From contig JAFEBQ010000003.1 in the NCBI GenBank assembly GCA_018242585.1, positions 62,001-126,000 on the forward strand: a DNA stretch of 64,000 nt. The letters are read 5' to 3'. The notes under the pieces were generated by a model that worked only from the letters and a program-made list of their open reading frames with translations, ran no database searches and had not been told where the DNA came from. Shown here piece by piece: positions 18,024-26,147 of the stretch. Source of the stretch: Planctomycetota bacterium. GTDB lineage: Bacteria; Planctomycetota; Planctomycetia; Pirellulales; PNKZ01. Position 1 is the stretch's first letter; each line of letters starts with the position of its first letter. Position numbers and translations under genes: made by a program.

Positions 18024-19310
18024 ATGCTTGATTACCCCCAGATGTTTCGCGTCCGCCAGACGTTCGACGCGCCACAGGTCGCCGACATCGCCGGCACGGT
18101 CGGCGCCGAGTTGAAGAAGCTCGGGCTCGAACGGACCATCCGTCCGGGTCAAACCGTGGCCATCACCGCCGGCAGCCGCGGCATCGCCAACATCGCCCTG
18201 ATCATCAAAACCACGGTCGAGCACCTGAAAAGTCTGCAAGCCGAGCCGTTCATCGTTCCGTCGATGGGGAGCCACGGCGGCGGCACGGCCGAGGGGCAAG
18301 TCGAAATCCTCCGCGGCTACAACGTCACGCCCGAGTATTGCGGCTGTCCGATTCGCGCGTCGATGGAAACGGTCGTCGTCTGCCAGGCCGACGAAGGCTT
18401 CCCAATCCATTTCGACAAGCACGCTTCGACGGCGGACCATGTGCTGGTCTGTGGTCGCGTGAAGCCGCACACCGGGTTTGTCGGCGATATCGAGAGCGGG
18501 CTGATGAAGATGATGCTCATCGGTCTAGGCAAGCACAACGGCGCGATCATCTATCACCGGGCCATTCAAAACTACAGCTTCGGTCAAATCCTGCGCAGTG
18601 TCGCAGGCCAGGTGCTGAAGCGCTGCCGAATCGTGGCGGGTTTGGCGATTGTCGAAAACCCGTACGACCAGACGGCGTTGATCGAGGCCGTCGCGCCGCA
18701 AGATTTCGAGAGCCGCGAGCGCGAGTTGCTGAAGCTGGCGGCGGCCTGGCTGCCACGGTTGCCGTTCGAGCGGACCGACGTGCTGCTGATCGACGAGATC
18801 GGCAAGAACATCAGCGGCACCGGCTTGGACCCCAACGTGGTCTATCGCAAGCGGATGACCCCCGCGGCGGGCGAGCCGGGCGGACGTGGCAACGTGCGGC
18901 GGATTATTGTTCGCGCGCTCACCGAAGCCACGCACGGCAACGCGACGGGCATCGGCCTGGCTGATTATGTCTTGAAGCGCGCCGTCGAGCAGGCCGACAT
19001 GGAAGTCACCAAGATCAACTGCATTACCGGCGGCCATCCCGAGGCGGCGCGACTCCCCTTGAGCTTTGCCACCGACCGGGGCGCGATCGACGCGGCCATG
19101 GCGACAATCGGGCTGGTCGATCCGATCGACGCGCGAGTCTGCTGGATTCACAACACGCTTCACCTGGTCGAAGCGGAGTGCTCGGTGGCTTATCTGGCCG
19201 AGGCGCGGGAGCGGAAGGATTTGGAGATCATCGTCCCACCGCGCCCGTTGCCATTGGATGCGACCGGCAACTTGCCCCCACCGGGCAGCCATTGGGGCGC
19301 CGGGCATTAA
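18024..19310 (+). CDS. LarA-superfamily (DUF2088) protein, candidate hydroxyacid/sugar-acid racemase-epimerase
   Basis: A 428-residue protein of the lactate-racemase (LarA) superfamily in its DUF2088 branch, with VPSMGSHGGGTAEGQ near residue 90 and HTGFVGDIESGLMKMMLIGL followed by GKHNGA near 170. True LarA uses a nickel-pincer nucleotide cofactor to epimerise the carbon next to a carboxylate; several homologues act on larger hydroxyacids. The LarB/LarC/LarE cofactor genes are not in the window. Standing just ahead of the sugar-acid genes, it may epimerise an aldonate in the same pathway; that is inference. ATG 18024 follows a weak GAGTG site; an in-frame ATG lies 14 codons upstream. Confidence 0.75.
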   Translation: MLDYPQMFRVRQTFDAPQVADIAGTVGAELKKLGLERTIRPGQTVAITAGSRGIANIALIIKTTVEHLKSLQAEPFIVPSMGSHGGGTAEGQVEILRGYNVTPEYCGCPIRASMETVVVCQADEGFPIHFDKHASTADHVLVCGRVKPHTGFVGDIESGLMKMMLIGLGKHNGAIIYHRAIQNYSFGQILRSVAGQVLKRCRIVAGLAIVENPYDQTALIEAVAPQDFESRERELLKLAAAWLPRLPFERTDVLLIDEIGKNISGTGLDPNVVYRKRMTPAAGEPGGRGNVRRIIVRALTEATHGNATGIGLADYVLKRAVEQADMEVTKINCITGGHPEAARLPLSFATDRGAIDAAMATIGLVDPIDARVCWIHNTLHLVEAECSVAYLAEARERKDLEIIVPPRPLPLDATGNLPPPGSHWGAGH

Positions 19311-19406
19311 GCGACGACGCGGCACTTTCTGGCCGTTCGCATTGCCCTCGAAAAGACGCTAATATCCACGGACTTGCTCCTTCACTGGTCGCGTGGAGAT
19401 TCGATT

Positions 19407-20351
19407 GTGCGTTTACGTCCGCTGGGCCGCACGGGTCTGCATCTGTCGTGGCTGTCGTTCGGCGCGTCGTCGCTGGGCCAAGAGTTCCGCAGCGTCGATT
19501 TGAACGAAGCCCTCCGTTCGGTACACGAGGCGCTGGAACTGGGGATGAACTTCATCGACACCTCGCCGTACTACGGTCGGGGGATGAGCGAAGTGCTGCT
19601 GGGCGTCGCTTTGCGCGATGTGCCGCGAGGGAAGTACCTGCTGGGGACCAAGTTCGGTCGCTACGCGCCCAGCCATTTCGATTTCAGCTCGCGGCGCGTC
19701 GTCGAAAGCGTCGACGTCTCGCTCGAGCGGATGAAGACCGACTATCTGGACATCGTGCTGTGTCACGACATCGAGTTCGTCGACATGCAGCAGATCGTCG
19801 ACGAGACCCTGCCGGCGCTCCGCAAGCTGAAACAACAAGGCAAGGTCCGCTTCATCGGCGTTAGCGGCTATCCGATGAAGATGTTTCGTTACGTCCTCGA
19901 TCGGACCGAGCTGGACGTGATGTTGTCGTACAACCATTACACGCTACAGAACACCATGCTGGCCGATCTGGTGCCGTACCTGAAGAGCAAGAACGTCGGC
20001 ATCATGAACGCGGCCCCCTTCTCGGCACGCTTGTTGACCAATCAAGCCCTGCCCCCGTGGCACAAGGCCACGCCCGAGGTGCGGGCCATCTGCAAACAAG
20101 CGGCCGAGCATTGCGCCGCGCGGGGCGTCGACATTGCCCAGTTGGCGCTGCAATATTCGATTGCCAACGAAGAGCTGACGACCTGTGTCGTCGGCTCGGC
20201 CAATCCGGCGAACGTCCGCCGCTGGGTCGAATGGTCCGAAAAGCCGATCGATCAGCCGTTGTTGAACGAAGTGCTGGCCATCTTGAAACCGATCCACAAC
20301 TGGCACTACACCGAAGGCCGTCCGGAGAACAATGACCCGGCGCCGGGGTAG
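19407..20351 (+). CDS. Aldo-keto reductase, L-galactose/L-fucose dehydrogenase-like
   Basis: A 314-residue aldo-keto reductase. The family tetrad is visible: Asp51 and Tyr56 in FIDTSPYYGRG, Lys in LLGTKFGRY, and His in IVLCHDIEF. The stretch DFSSRRVVESVDVSLERMKT before DYLDIVLCHDIEF closely resembles plant L-galactose dehydrogenase and bacterial L-fucose dehydrogenase, which oxidise the sugar at C1 to its lactone with NAD(P). The neighbours encode a mutarotase, a lactonase and a sugar-acid dehydrogenase, which fits this step. The start is the GTG at 19407, because family members begin with LRPLGRTGL; an in-frame ATG 11 codons upstream adds only non-family residues. Confidence 0.88.
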   Translation: MRLRPLGRTGLHLSWLSFGASSLGQEFRSVDLNEALRSVHEALELGMNFIDTSPYYGRGMSEVLLGVALRDVPRGKYLLGTKFGRYAPSHFDFSSRRVVESVDVSLERMKTDYLDIVLCHDIEFVDMQQIVDETLPALRKLKQQGKVRFIGVSGYPMKMFRYVLDRTELDVMLSYNHYTLQNTMLADLVPYLKSKNVGIMNAAPFSARLLTNQALPPWHKATPEVRAICKQAAEHCAARGVDIAQLALQYSIANEELTTCVVGSANPANVRRWVEWSEKPIDQPLLNEVLAILKPIHNWHYTEGRPENNDPAPG

Positions 20352-20353
20352 GA

Positions 20354-20575
20354 TTAGCCACGGAGACACAGAGTCACGGAGGATTACACGGAGAGAATTG
20401 AGATAAAGATGCATGGCGAAGCACCAATGACCAAATCTCAATGACCAATAAAAGCGATAGGCGAGCAGAATCTTTGGTCATTGGTCATTGGACATTGGTG
20501 CTTGGTTATTACTGACTCGTCACCTCCGTGCTTAACTCAGTGTCTCTGTGCCTCCGTGGCAAACAAACTTAACCA
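20354..20575. repeat. Nested intergenic palindromes (GCCACGGAGACAC outside, CCAATGACC inside)
   Basis: The outer arms are GCCACGGAGACACAGAG at the left and its inverse (CTCTGTGCCTCCGTGGC) at the right. Inside lies a second inverted repeat, CACCAATGACCAAATC at the left and TTGGTCATTGGTCATTGG with CATTGGTG at the right. The same nested pair recurs at 28112-28305. It spans nearly the whole gap before the zinc dehydrogenase gene. Confidence 0.85.
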
Positions 20576-20590
20576 GAGGTATACGCACGC

Positions 20591-21610
20591 ATGAAGGCAC
20601 TCCAGCTCGAGGCTCCTAAGCAGTTCCGGCCGATTGATGTTCCCGAGCCCGGCAAGCCTGGGCCGGGCCAGGCCCTGGTCCGCGTTTATCGCGTCGGCAT
20701 CTGTGGCACCGACATCAGCGGCTACCTGGGCAAGATGCCTTTCTTCAAATATCCACGCATCCCGGGACATGAGCTGGGGGTCGAGGTGCTGGAAGTTGGC
20801 TCCGGCGTCACGAACGTCAAGCCGGGCGATCGCTGCGCCGTCGAGCCGTACATGAACTGCGGCAACTGCCACGCCTGTCGCAAGGGGGCGGGCAATTGCT
20901 GCGCGAATCTGAATGTGATCGGCGTGATGATCGACGGCGGGATGTGCGAACGGTTCGTGCTGCGTGCCGACAAGCTCCACCCGTCGACCAAGCTGACGAT
21001 GGACCAGTTGGCGCTGGTCGAAACCTTGGCCATCGGCTGTCACGCGGTGAACCGGGGCGCGCCGGTCAAGGGCGAGAACTGCCTGGTCATCGGCGCGGGG
21101 CCGATCGGGCTGGCCACGATCGAATTTGTCAAGCTGTCGGGTGCGCGGACTTTGGTGCTCGACATGAACCAGCAGCGGCTCGACTTTTGCAAAGAGACGA
21201 TGAAGGTCGACGAGACGATTTTGCTCACGCAAAACGTCGAGGCCGACCTGCGCCGCGTGACCGATGGGAACCTGCCCGACGTGGTGATCGACGCCACCGG
21301 CTCGAACGTGTCGATGTCGGCGGCGTTCGGCTACGTAGCGCCGACGGGGCGGTTGGTCTACGTCGGCATCACGACCGGCGAGGTGACGTTCAAGCACCCG
21401 GTCTTCCATCGCCCCGAGGGGACGCTGCTTTGTAGCCGCAATGCCCTGCCGCCCGACTTCACGCGAATTATCAAGTTGATCGAAGATGGCCAGATCGACA
21501 CCCGGCCGTGGATCACGCACCGGACGCCGATCGACGGGCTGATCGCGGCCTTCCCGTCGTACACCCGCCCCGAGACCGGCGTGATCAAAGCGGTGGTGGA
21601 AGTGTGTTGA
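20591..21610 (+). CDS. Zinc-dependent sugar-acid dehydrogenase, L-galactonate 5-dehydrogenase (LgoD)-like
   Basis: A 339-residue medium-chain zinc dehydrogenase. Catalytic-zinc motif ICGTD with PGHE; structural-zinc cysteines in CGNCHACRKGAGNCC; NAD(P)-binding GAGPIGLATIE. The pattern VGICGTDISGYLGKMPFF, the NVIGVMIDGG stretch and SRNALPPDFTRI closely match E. coli LgoD (YjjN), which oxidises L-galactonate to D-tagaturonate. That reaction would join the upstream aldo-keto reductase and downstream lactonase to the UxaE-like epimerase encoded next. L-fuconate (6-deoxy-L-galactonate) is an alternative substrate. ATG start 20591. Dehydrogenase call is firm; substrate is inferred. Confidence 0.85.
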   Translation: MKALQLEAPKQFRPIDVPEPGKPGPGQALVRVYRVGICGTDISGYLGKMPFFKYPRIPGHELGVEVLEVGSGVTNVKPGDRCAVEPYMNCGNCHACRKGAGNCCANLNVIGVMIDGGMCERFVLRADKLHPSTKLTMDQLALVETLAIGCHAVNRGAPVKGENCLVIGAGPIGLATIEFVKLSGARTLVLDMNQQRLDFCKETMKVDETILLTQNVEADLRRVTDGNLPDVVIDATGSNVSMSAAFGYVAPTGRLVYVGITTGEVTFKHPVFHRPEGTLLCSRNALPPDFTRIIKLIEDGQIDTRPWITHRTPIDGLIAAFPSYTRPETGVIKAVVEVC

Positions 21611-21949
21611 GGGGGGAGAAGAGGGGCTAGGGACTAGGGGTTAGGGGCTAGGGCGGCGAGAGCCGCGAGTTGGTGAGCACGGCGTTCAGTCGCCGGTTTT
21701 TGTCGCCCCTTGCGGACGTGCCTGCGCGCTGGCGTAATAGGGGGCGCTGCGAGCAGCGAGCGATTAGCCCGTAGGTCAGGCCTTGGCCTGACGGAGGCTC
21801 GTTAAAGCCACTTGTCAGGCCAAGGCCTGACCTACAAATCTAGCGATTAGATCGACAAGAAGTCTGAACCGTCTCTCTGGCTAATCGCTAATTGCTAATC
21901 GCTCCGCCCAACAACTGACCACGGACCACTGACAACGGACCAACAAAAA
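21611..21949. repeat. Repeat-rich intergenic region
   Basis: About 340 bases with no gene. It holds GAGGGGCTAGGG tandem words (like those after 30500), a perfect inverted repeat at 21771-21835, a GCTAATCGCTAATTGC word also seen near 16870-16895, and a GACCACTGACAACGGACC word also seen near 48210-48240. All four look like remnants of separate intergenic repeat families. Confidence 0.7.
21771..21835. repeat. Perfect 22-bp inverted repeat with 21-bp loop
   Basis: GTAGGTCAGGCCTTGGCCTGAC (21771-21792) is matched exactly in inverse at 21814-21835. Each arm contains the smaller palindrome TCAGGCCTTGGCCTGA. It could act as a transcription terminator, though no T-run follows, or be another intergenic repeat element. 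Confidence 0.85.
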
Positions 21950-23197
21950 ATGCTCACGCTCGGTAAATACTCGTTCGGCATGGGGGATCGCTTTGCACAT
22001 CAGGCCGAGGCCCAGTTACGGGCTTGCCTCCGCGCCGCCGAACAAGGGGTCGACATCGTCCCCGTCTGGAACAAGTCGTACCGCGAACACACCACCGTCG
22101 GCTCCGAACCGCCGAGCGTGTTGGCCGCCGCCCAGGCTGCCGTCACCAAGCTCGGTTGGAAGCGGCCGTTCCATATCGACGCCGATCACATTCGGCTCGA
22201 AACGGTCGACGGCTTTATCGGCACCAGCGACTTCTACACCGTCGACGTGGCCGAATCGATCGGCAAGCCGGCCGATCCGGTCGCGGTCCGCCAGTTTGCC
22301 GACGCCCACCCGCAACTGGTCGGGCGCATTTCCATTCCCGGCATCGCGCAACCGTTCGAGATTTCGCGCGCCGACGTCGAGCGGATCGCGGGCAAGTATC
22401 TCTTGGCGGTTCAGGAAGCCGGCCGGATCTACCGGCACATCGCCGAGAAGAAAGGGACCGACAAGTTCATCACCGAAGTCTCGATGGACGAGACCGACAG
22501 CCCGCAGACTCCGCCGGAGTTGTTGGTGATCCTGGCGGCGATCGCGGCCCAAAAAATTCCGATCCAGACGATCGCCCCCAAGTTCACGGGGCGGTTCAAC
22601 AAGGGGGTCGACTACGTCGGCGATCTAGTCCAATTCGAGAAGGAATTCCACGACGACCTGGCGGTGATCGCCTATGCGGTCGCGCAGTTCGGCTTGCCCA
22701 AGAACTTGAAGCTGAGCGTCCACTCGGGAAGCGACAAGTTCTCGATCTATGGGCCAATTCGGCGTTGCCTGGCCAAGTTCGACGCCGGCTTGCACATCAA
22801 GACGGCCGGCACGACGTGGTTGGAAGAGTGCATCGGTCTGGCCGAAGCAGGGGGCGACGGGTTGAAGGTGGCCAAGGAAATCTACGCCAAGGCGCTCGAC
22901 AAGCGCGACGCCCTGTGTGCCCCCTACGCCACGGTGATCGATATCGACCCGAAGAAGTTACCGCCGGTTGAGCAAGTGAACGATTGGAGCAGCGAGCAGT
23001 TCGTGGCGGCGCTAAGGCACGACCCGAAATGCCCCGACTTTAACCCGCACCTGCGGCAATTGATTCACGTCGGCTACAAGATCGCGGCGCAGATGGGTGA
23101 CAAGTACCTGAATTGCTTGCAGACCTGCGAAACGACGATTGCCAAGAACGTGACGGGCAATTTGTATGACCGACATTTGAAGCCGTTGTTTCTTTGA
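21950..23197 (+). CDS. uxaE: Tagaturonate epimerase (UxaE)-like protein
   Basis: A 415-residue cytoplasmic protein whose features match the UxaE family, which interconverts D-tagaturonate and D-fructuronate. Conserved-looking metal and acid/base segments include FHIDADHIRLETVDGF, TDKFITEVSMDETDSPQTPP, IAPKFTGRFNKGVDYVGD, LSVHSGSDKFSIY and HIKTAGTTWLEE. It follows the LgoD-like dehydrogenase, whose expected product is D-tagaturonate (or its deoxy analogue), so the two make a logical consecutive pair. The start ATG at 21950 lies just after an AACAAAAA stretch with no clear ribosome site. Family assignment is from memory of UxaE motifs. Confidence 0.8.
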   Translation: MLTLGKYSFGMGDRFAHQAEAQLRACLRAAEQGVDIVPVWNKSYREHTTVGSEPPSVLAAAQAAVTKLGWKRPFHIDADHIRLETVDGFIGTSDFYTVDVAESIGKPADPVAVRQFADAHPQLVGRISIPGIAQPFEISRADVERIAGKYLLAVQEAGRIYRHIAEKKGTDKFITEVSMDETDSPQTPPELLVILAAIAAQKIPIQTIAPKFTGRFNKGVDYVGDLVQFEKEFHDDLAVIAYAVAQFGLPKNLKLSVHSGSDKFSIYGPIRRCLAKFDAGLHIKTAGTTWLEECIGLAEAGGDGLKVAKEIYAKALDKRDALCAPYATVIDIDPKKLPPVEQVNDWSSEQFVAALRHDPKCPDFNPHLRQLIHVGYKIAAQMGDKYLNCLQTCETTIAKNVTGNLYDRHLKPLFL

Positions 23198-23199
23198 GG

Positions 23200-23290
23200 A
23201 AGTTGCTAGCGGCTAGTTCCTAGTTGCTAGTAAAAACCCTCCACCTGATGCCTTTCCCTAGCAACTCGCAACTAGCAACCAGCAACTTTT
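23200..23290. repeat. Intergenic palindrome, AAGTTGCTAG family, copy 1
   Basis: The left arm AAGTTGCTAGCGGCTAG pairs with right-arm words CTAGCAACTCGCAACTAGC and CAACCAGCAACTT. Only TTCTCCCCC separates it from the next ATG (23298), so the following gene has no purine-rich ribosome site of its own. Confidence 0.85.
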
Positions 23291-23297
23291 CTCCCCC

Positions 23298-24119
23298 ATG
23301 AAATCCGCCGTCACCATCAGCCTCGTCAACGAAGCCCGCGGGGGGCCGTTTGTTTTTTGGGACGACCTGCCCGGGGCGTGTCGCGTGGCCCGCGAGTTGG
23401 GCTTCGACGCCATCGAGTTGTTCGCACCCGGTCCCGACGCGGTCGAGCCGGCGACGCTGCGCCGGTTGCTCGATGAGTATGGTTTGAAGCTGGCCGCGGT
23501 TGGCACCGGCGCCGGCTGGGTGAAGCACAAGTTGAATCTGTGCTTGCCCGACGCCGAGGCACGGCGCAAGGCCGCCGCGTTCATCCGCTCGATGATCGAC
23601 TATGGCGGATCGTTCGGCGCGCCGGCGATCATCGGCTCGATGCAAGGTTGCTGGGGCGATACGATCGACGCGGCGACGGCGCACGGCTGGTTGGCCGAGG
23701 CGCTGCACGACCTGGCCGAGCATGCCCGCAAGTATGGCGTGCCGCTCGTCTACGAGCCGTTGAATCGTTACGAAACCAACATGGCCACCACGGTCGAGCA
23801 GGGGCTGCAGGTGATCAGCCGGGCGCGGACCGACAACCTGGTGTTGCTGGCCGATTTGTTCCATATGAACATCGAAGAGGTCGACATCGCGGCGGCCCTG
23901 CGCGCCGGCGGCAGCAAGATCGGCCACGTTCATTTTGTCGACACGAACCGTCGGGCAGCCGGCTTGGGGCACATGGAGTACGCCCCGATCATTGCCGCGC
24001 TGCGATCGATCGATTACCAAGGATACTTGTCGGCCGAAGTCCTCTCCTGGCCCGACGCGACCGGAGCGGCGATGCAGACGATGGTGGCGTTTAATAAGTT
24101 GCTAGTTGCTGGTTCCTAG
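23298..24119 (+). CDS. Sugar isomerase/epimerase, TIM-barrel (xylose isomerase-like)
   Basis: A 273-residue AP-endonuclease-2/xylose-isomerase-type TIM barrel. Probable metal ligands: Glu in VYEPLNRYE, Asp in LADLFHMNIEE, His in HVHFVDTNRR and Glu in LSAEVLSWPD, the set used by D-tagatose/L-ribulose 3-epimerases and hydroxypyruvate isomerases. It may epimerise or isomerise a keto-sugar acid in the pathway suggested by its neighbours; the substrate cannot be told. The last six residues (LLVAGS) and stop are encoded by an intergenic repeat that overlaps the gene end, so the native C-terminus may have been replaced. ATG 23298. Confidence 0.85.
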   Translation: MKSAVTISLVNEARGGPFVFWDDLPGACRVARELGFDAIELFAPGPDAVEPATLRRLLDEYGLKLAAVGTGAGWVKHKLNLCLPDAEARRKAAAFIRSMIDYGGSFGAPAIIGSMQGCWGDTIDAATAHGWLAEALHDLAEHARKYGVPLVYEPLNRYETNMATTVEQGLQVISRARTDNLVLLADLFHMNIEEVDIAAALRAGGSKIGHVHFVDTNRRAAGLGHMEYAPIIAALRSIDYQGYLSAEVLSWPDATGAAMQTMVAFNKLLVAGS

Positions 24120-24187
24120 CAGCTAGTAAAGACCTTCCATCTGATGCCTTTCACTAGCAACCAGCAACTCGCAACTAGCAACTTCTT
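24096..24187. repeat. Intergenic palindrome, AAGTTGCTAG family, copy 2 (overlaps gene end)
   Basis: The left arm AAGTTGCTAGTTGCTGG begins inside the upstream gene and supplies its last codons and TAG. The right arm ends CAACTAGCAACTT shortly before ATG 24193. Confidence 0.85.
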
Positions 24188-24192
24188 TCCCC

Positions 24193-24639
24193 ATGCTCAA
24201 ACACAAACTCATCCATCCCCAGTTAAACGAGATTCTTGGCCGGGCCGGCCATCATTCGAAGGTGTTGATCGCCGACGGGCATTACCCGGCGTCGAGCAAG
24301 CGCGGCCCCAACGCCGAGTTGGTGAGCTTGAACCTGATGCCCGGCGTGGTGACGTGTACCCAGGTGCTCGAGGCGATCCTCTCGGCCGTGGCGGTCGAGG
24401 AGATCAATACGATGATGTACGAGCTCGAGGGGCCGTACGCCTTGAAGTCCGATCCGCCGGTCTGGGACGAGTATCGCGCGGTCATCAAGCGCGAAAAGCT
24501 TGGGGTCGAACTCAGGCCGATCGAGAAGTGGAGCTTCTACGACGCGGTGGCCACGCCGGACCATGTCCTGACGGTGCAAACCGCCGACCTGCAGCGCTAT
24601 GCCAACGTGCTGCTAACGATTGGTGTGAGAATGAATTAA
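24193..24639 (+). CDS. fucU: RbsD/FucU-family sugar mutarotase
   Basis: A 148-residue protein of the RbsD/FucU family, which speeds interconversion of sugar anomers (L-fucose mutarotase or ribose pyranase). The family start is clear: the catalytic-type His in GRAGHHSKVLIADGHYPAS and the C-terminal Tyr/Asn pair in LQRYANVLLTIGV. In the context of an L-fucose/L-galactose dehydrogenase-like gene and a lactonase, the L-fucose mutarotase role is preferred. ATG 24193 follows repeat copy 2 with only TCTTTCCCC between. Confidence 0.88.
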   Translation: MLKHKLIHPQLNEILGRAGHHSKVLIADGHYPASSKRGPNAELVSLNLMPGVVTCTQVLEAILSAVAVEEINTMMYELEGPYALKSDPPVWDEYRAVIKREKLGVELRPIEKWSFYDAVATPDHVLTVQTADLQRYANVLLTIGVRMN

Positions 24640-24729
24640 AAGTTGCGAGTTGCTGGTTGCTAGTTGCTAGGGAAATGCGTCCACTGGATTGTCTTAACTA
24701 GCCGCTAGCAACCAGCAACTAGCAACTTT
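24639..24729. repeat. Intergenic palindrome, AAGTTGCTAG family, copy 3
   Basis: AAGTTGCGAGTTGCTGG at the left and CTAGCAACCAGCAACTAGC at the right. It starts on the stop codon of fucU and ends 16 bases before ATG 24746. Confidence 0.85.
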
Positions 24730-24745
24730 TCTATACGAGGCCCCC

Positions 24746-26023
24746 ATGCACTTCGCACGCGCTCGCTGGGTGTTCGCTCTGATCCTCGGGCTGTTCGTGT
24801 CGGCTTTCGCTGTGTTGGCGGCCGCTGACGATGCCAAGGCGCTGAAGCCGGGTGACAAGGTCACCTTCGAGCGGGCTGGTCAGAAGGAGACCGGCGAGTT
24901 CATCGAATACACCAAGCCTGGTTGGCTGCGCCTGAAGGTGATTAACAAGCAGGGCAAAGAGATCACGATCAGCGTGCCGCCGGAAAAGGTTGACGGGCAA
25001 GGGGGCGCGAAGGTTCGGGTCGAACGGCCGCGGCCAGACCGATCGGCCACCGACAAGCCAGCCACTCCGCAGAACCCTGACGGCGCGCCAGCCGAACGAC
25101 CTGGACGACCGATGGTCGGGCCCGGTGGGCGACCGGGCTTTGGCCCTGGCATGCGCCCTGGTTTTGGACCTTTGGGACGCGGCGCGCTGCCGCCAGGAGG
25201 CGCGCCAACCGTCGGCGCGGCTAAGCCGACCAGCGAACCCTTCAACGGCGACGCGATTCCGAAAGCGGGAGACGAGCTCGCCGGCGATCGACTGGCGCTG
25301 CAGGGGGCTTGGGAGCCGTTGGTCGCGCAGGTCGATGGCAAGATCATGCCGAACGCGGACCTGTACAAGTTCAAAGTCAATTTCAGCCCGCTCGAAATCA
25401 CCTGGACGCTTAGCGAGTTTCGGTTCAGCGTCGACGCCAGCTCGAGCCCCAAGCGAATCAAGATCTGGGATGCCAAGAACCCGATCAAGAACGGGCGCAA
25501 AGGGATTTACGAGCTCGACGAAGGTGCGTTGAAGATTTGTCTGAACAGCAGCATTGATGACCCCTGGCCCCAACAGTTCGACAACGTCGAGGGGAGCCGG
25601 TTCATCTATCTGATCTGCAAGCGCGCAGGCGCAGCGCCGGCCGTGGCGTCGGCGTCATCATCGCCGCCGCCGGCCGCAGCTTTGCGCGCGGCCACGCCTG
25701 CGGAGCGCCAGGCGATCAACACCTTTGTCGAGCGCGCGGCCAACCTGCTCGACGCCGAGAAGTACGACGAATTCGTGGAACTGGCGATCCCGGCCGCGTT
25801 GGTCAAAGGGGCCACCGCCGATGGTCGTCAGCAGCAGATGGGCTTCTTGAAAGAGGTGCGAGAGAAAATGGCAATCACGCTCCGAGCGCTGAAGAACATT
25901 GACCCACGGATGAACGAAGGGGGTACGGTAGCCACGTTCGACGCCAGCAAAGTCACCACCGGTATCCCGGCCCCGTCCATCAAGCTCGAGTTGATCGACG
26001 GCCGCTGGTGTTTGGGGAAATGA
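24746..26023 (+). CDS. Secreted TIGR03067-like protein of unknown function
   Basis: A 425-residue protein with a clear signal peptide (hydrophobic residues about 9-28, cleavage near VLAAADD). A small SH3-like stretch (about 30-85, KPGDKVTFERAGQKETGEF) is followed by a Pro/Gly-rich linker (about 95-165, with repeated GRPGFGPGMRPGFGP). Next comes a TIGR03067-type domain (about 180-300, LQGAWEPLVAQVDGK... GIYELDEGALKICL), a planctomycete-rich domain of unknown function. The last 100 residues are helical. It sits inside the sugar-acid block but shows no enzyme motif; a role in that pathway is not implied. ATG 24746 follows a weak CGAGG site. Confidence 0.8.
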   Translation: MHFARARWVFALILGLFVSAFAVLAAADDAKALKPGDKVTFERAGQKETGEFIEYTKPGWLRLKVINKQGKEITISVPPEKVDGQGGAKVRVERPRPDRSATDKPATPQNPDGAPAERPGRPMVGPGGRPGFGPGMRPGFGPLGRGALPPGGAPTVGAAKPTSEPFNGDAIPKAGDELAGDRLALQGAWEPLVAQVDGKIMPNADLYKFKVNFSPLEITWTLSEFRFSVDASSSPKRIKIWDAKNPIKNGRKGIYELDEGALKICLNSSIDDPWPQQFDNVEGSRFIYLICKRAGAAPAVASASSSPPPAAALRAATPAERQAINTFVERAANLLDAEKYDEFVELAIPAALVKGATADGRQQQMGFLKEVREKMAITLRALKNIDPRMNEGGTVATFDASKVTTGIPAPSIKLELIDGRWCLGK

Positions 26024-26026
26024 GAA

Positions 26027-26139
26027 AAGTTGCGAGTTGCTGGTTCAAAAAGTTGCTGGTTGCTAGTTGCTAGCGGCTAGTAAAGACACACCACTAGACG
26101 CCTTTCGCTAGCAACTAGGAACCAGCAACTAGCAACTTC
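26027..26139. repeat. Intergenic palindrome, AAGTTGCTAG family, copy 4
   Basis: The left arm is partly duplicated (AAGTTGCGAGTTGCTGG, then AAGTTGCTGGTTGCTAG) and pairs with CTAGCAACTAGGAACC and AGCAACTAGCAACTT. Only CTCCCCCCC separates it from ATG 26148. Confidence 0.85.
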
Positions 26140-26147
26140 TCCCCCCC

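Noticed and set aside
23200-26139. CRISPR-like array from the repeated AAGTTGCTAG words
   Set aside because: Copies are separated by whole genes, the units are palindromic with variable interiors, there are no regular spacers, and no cas gene is present.
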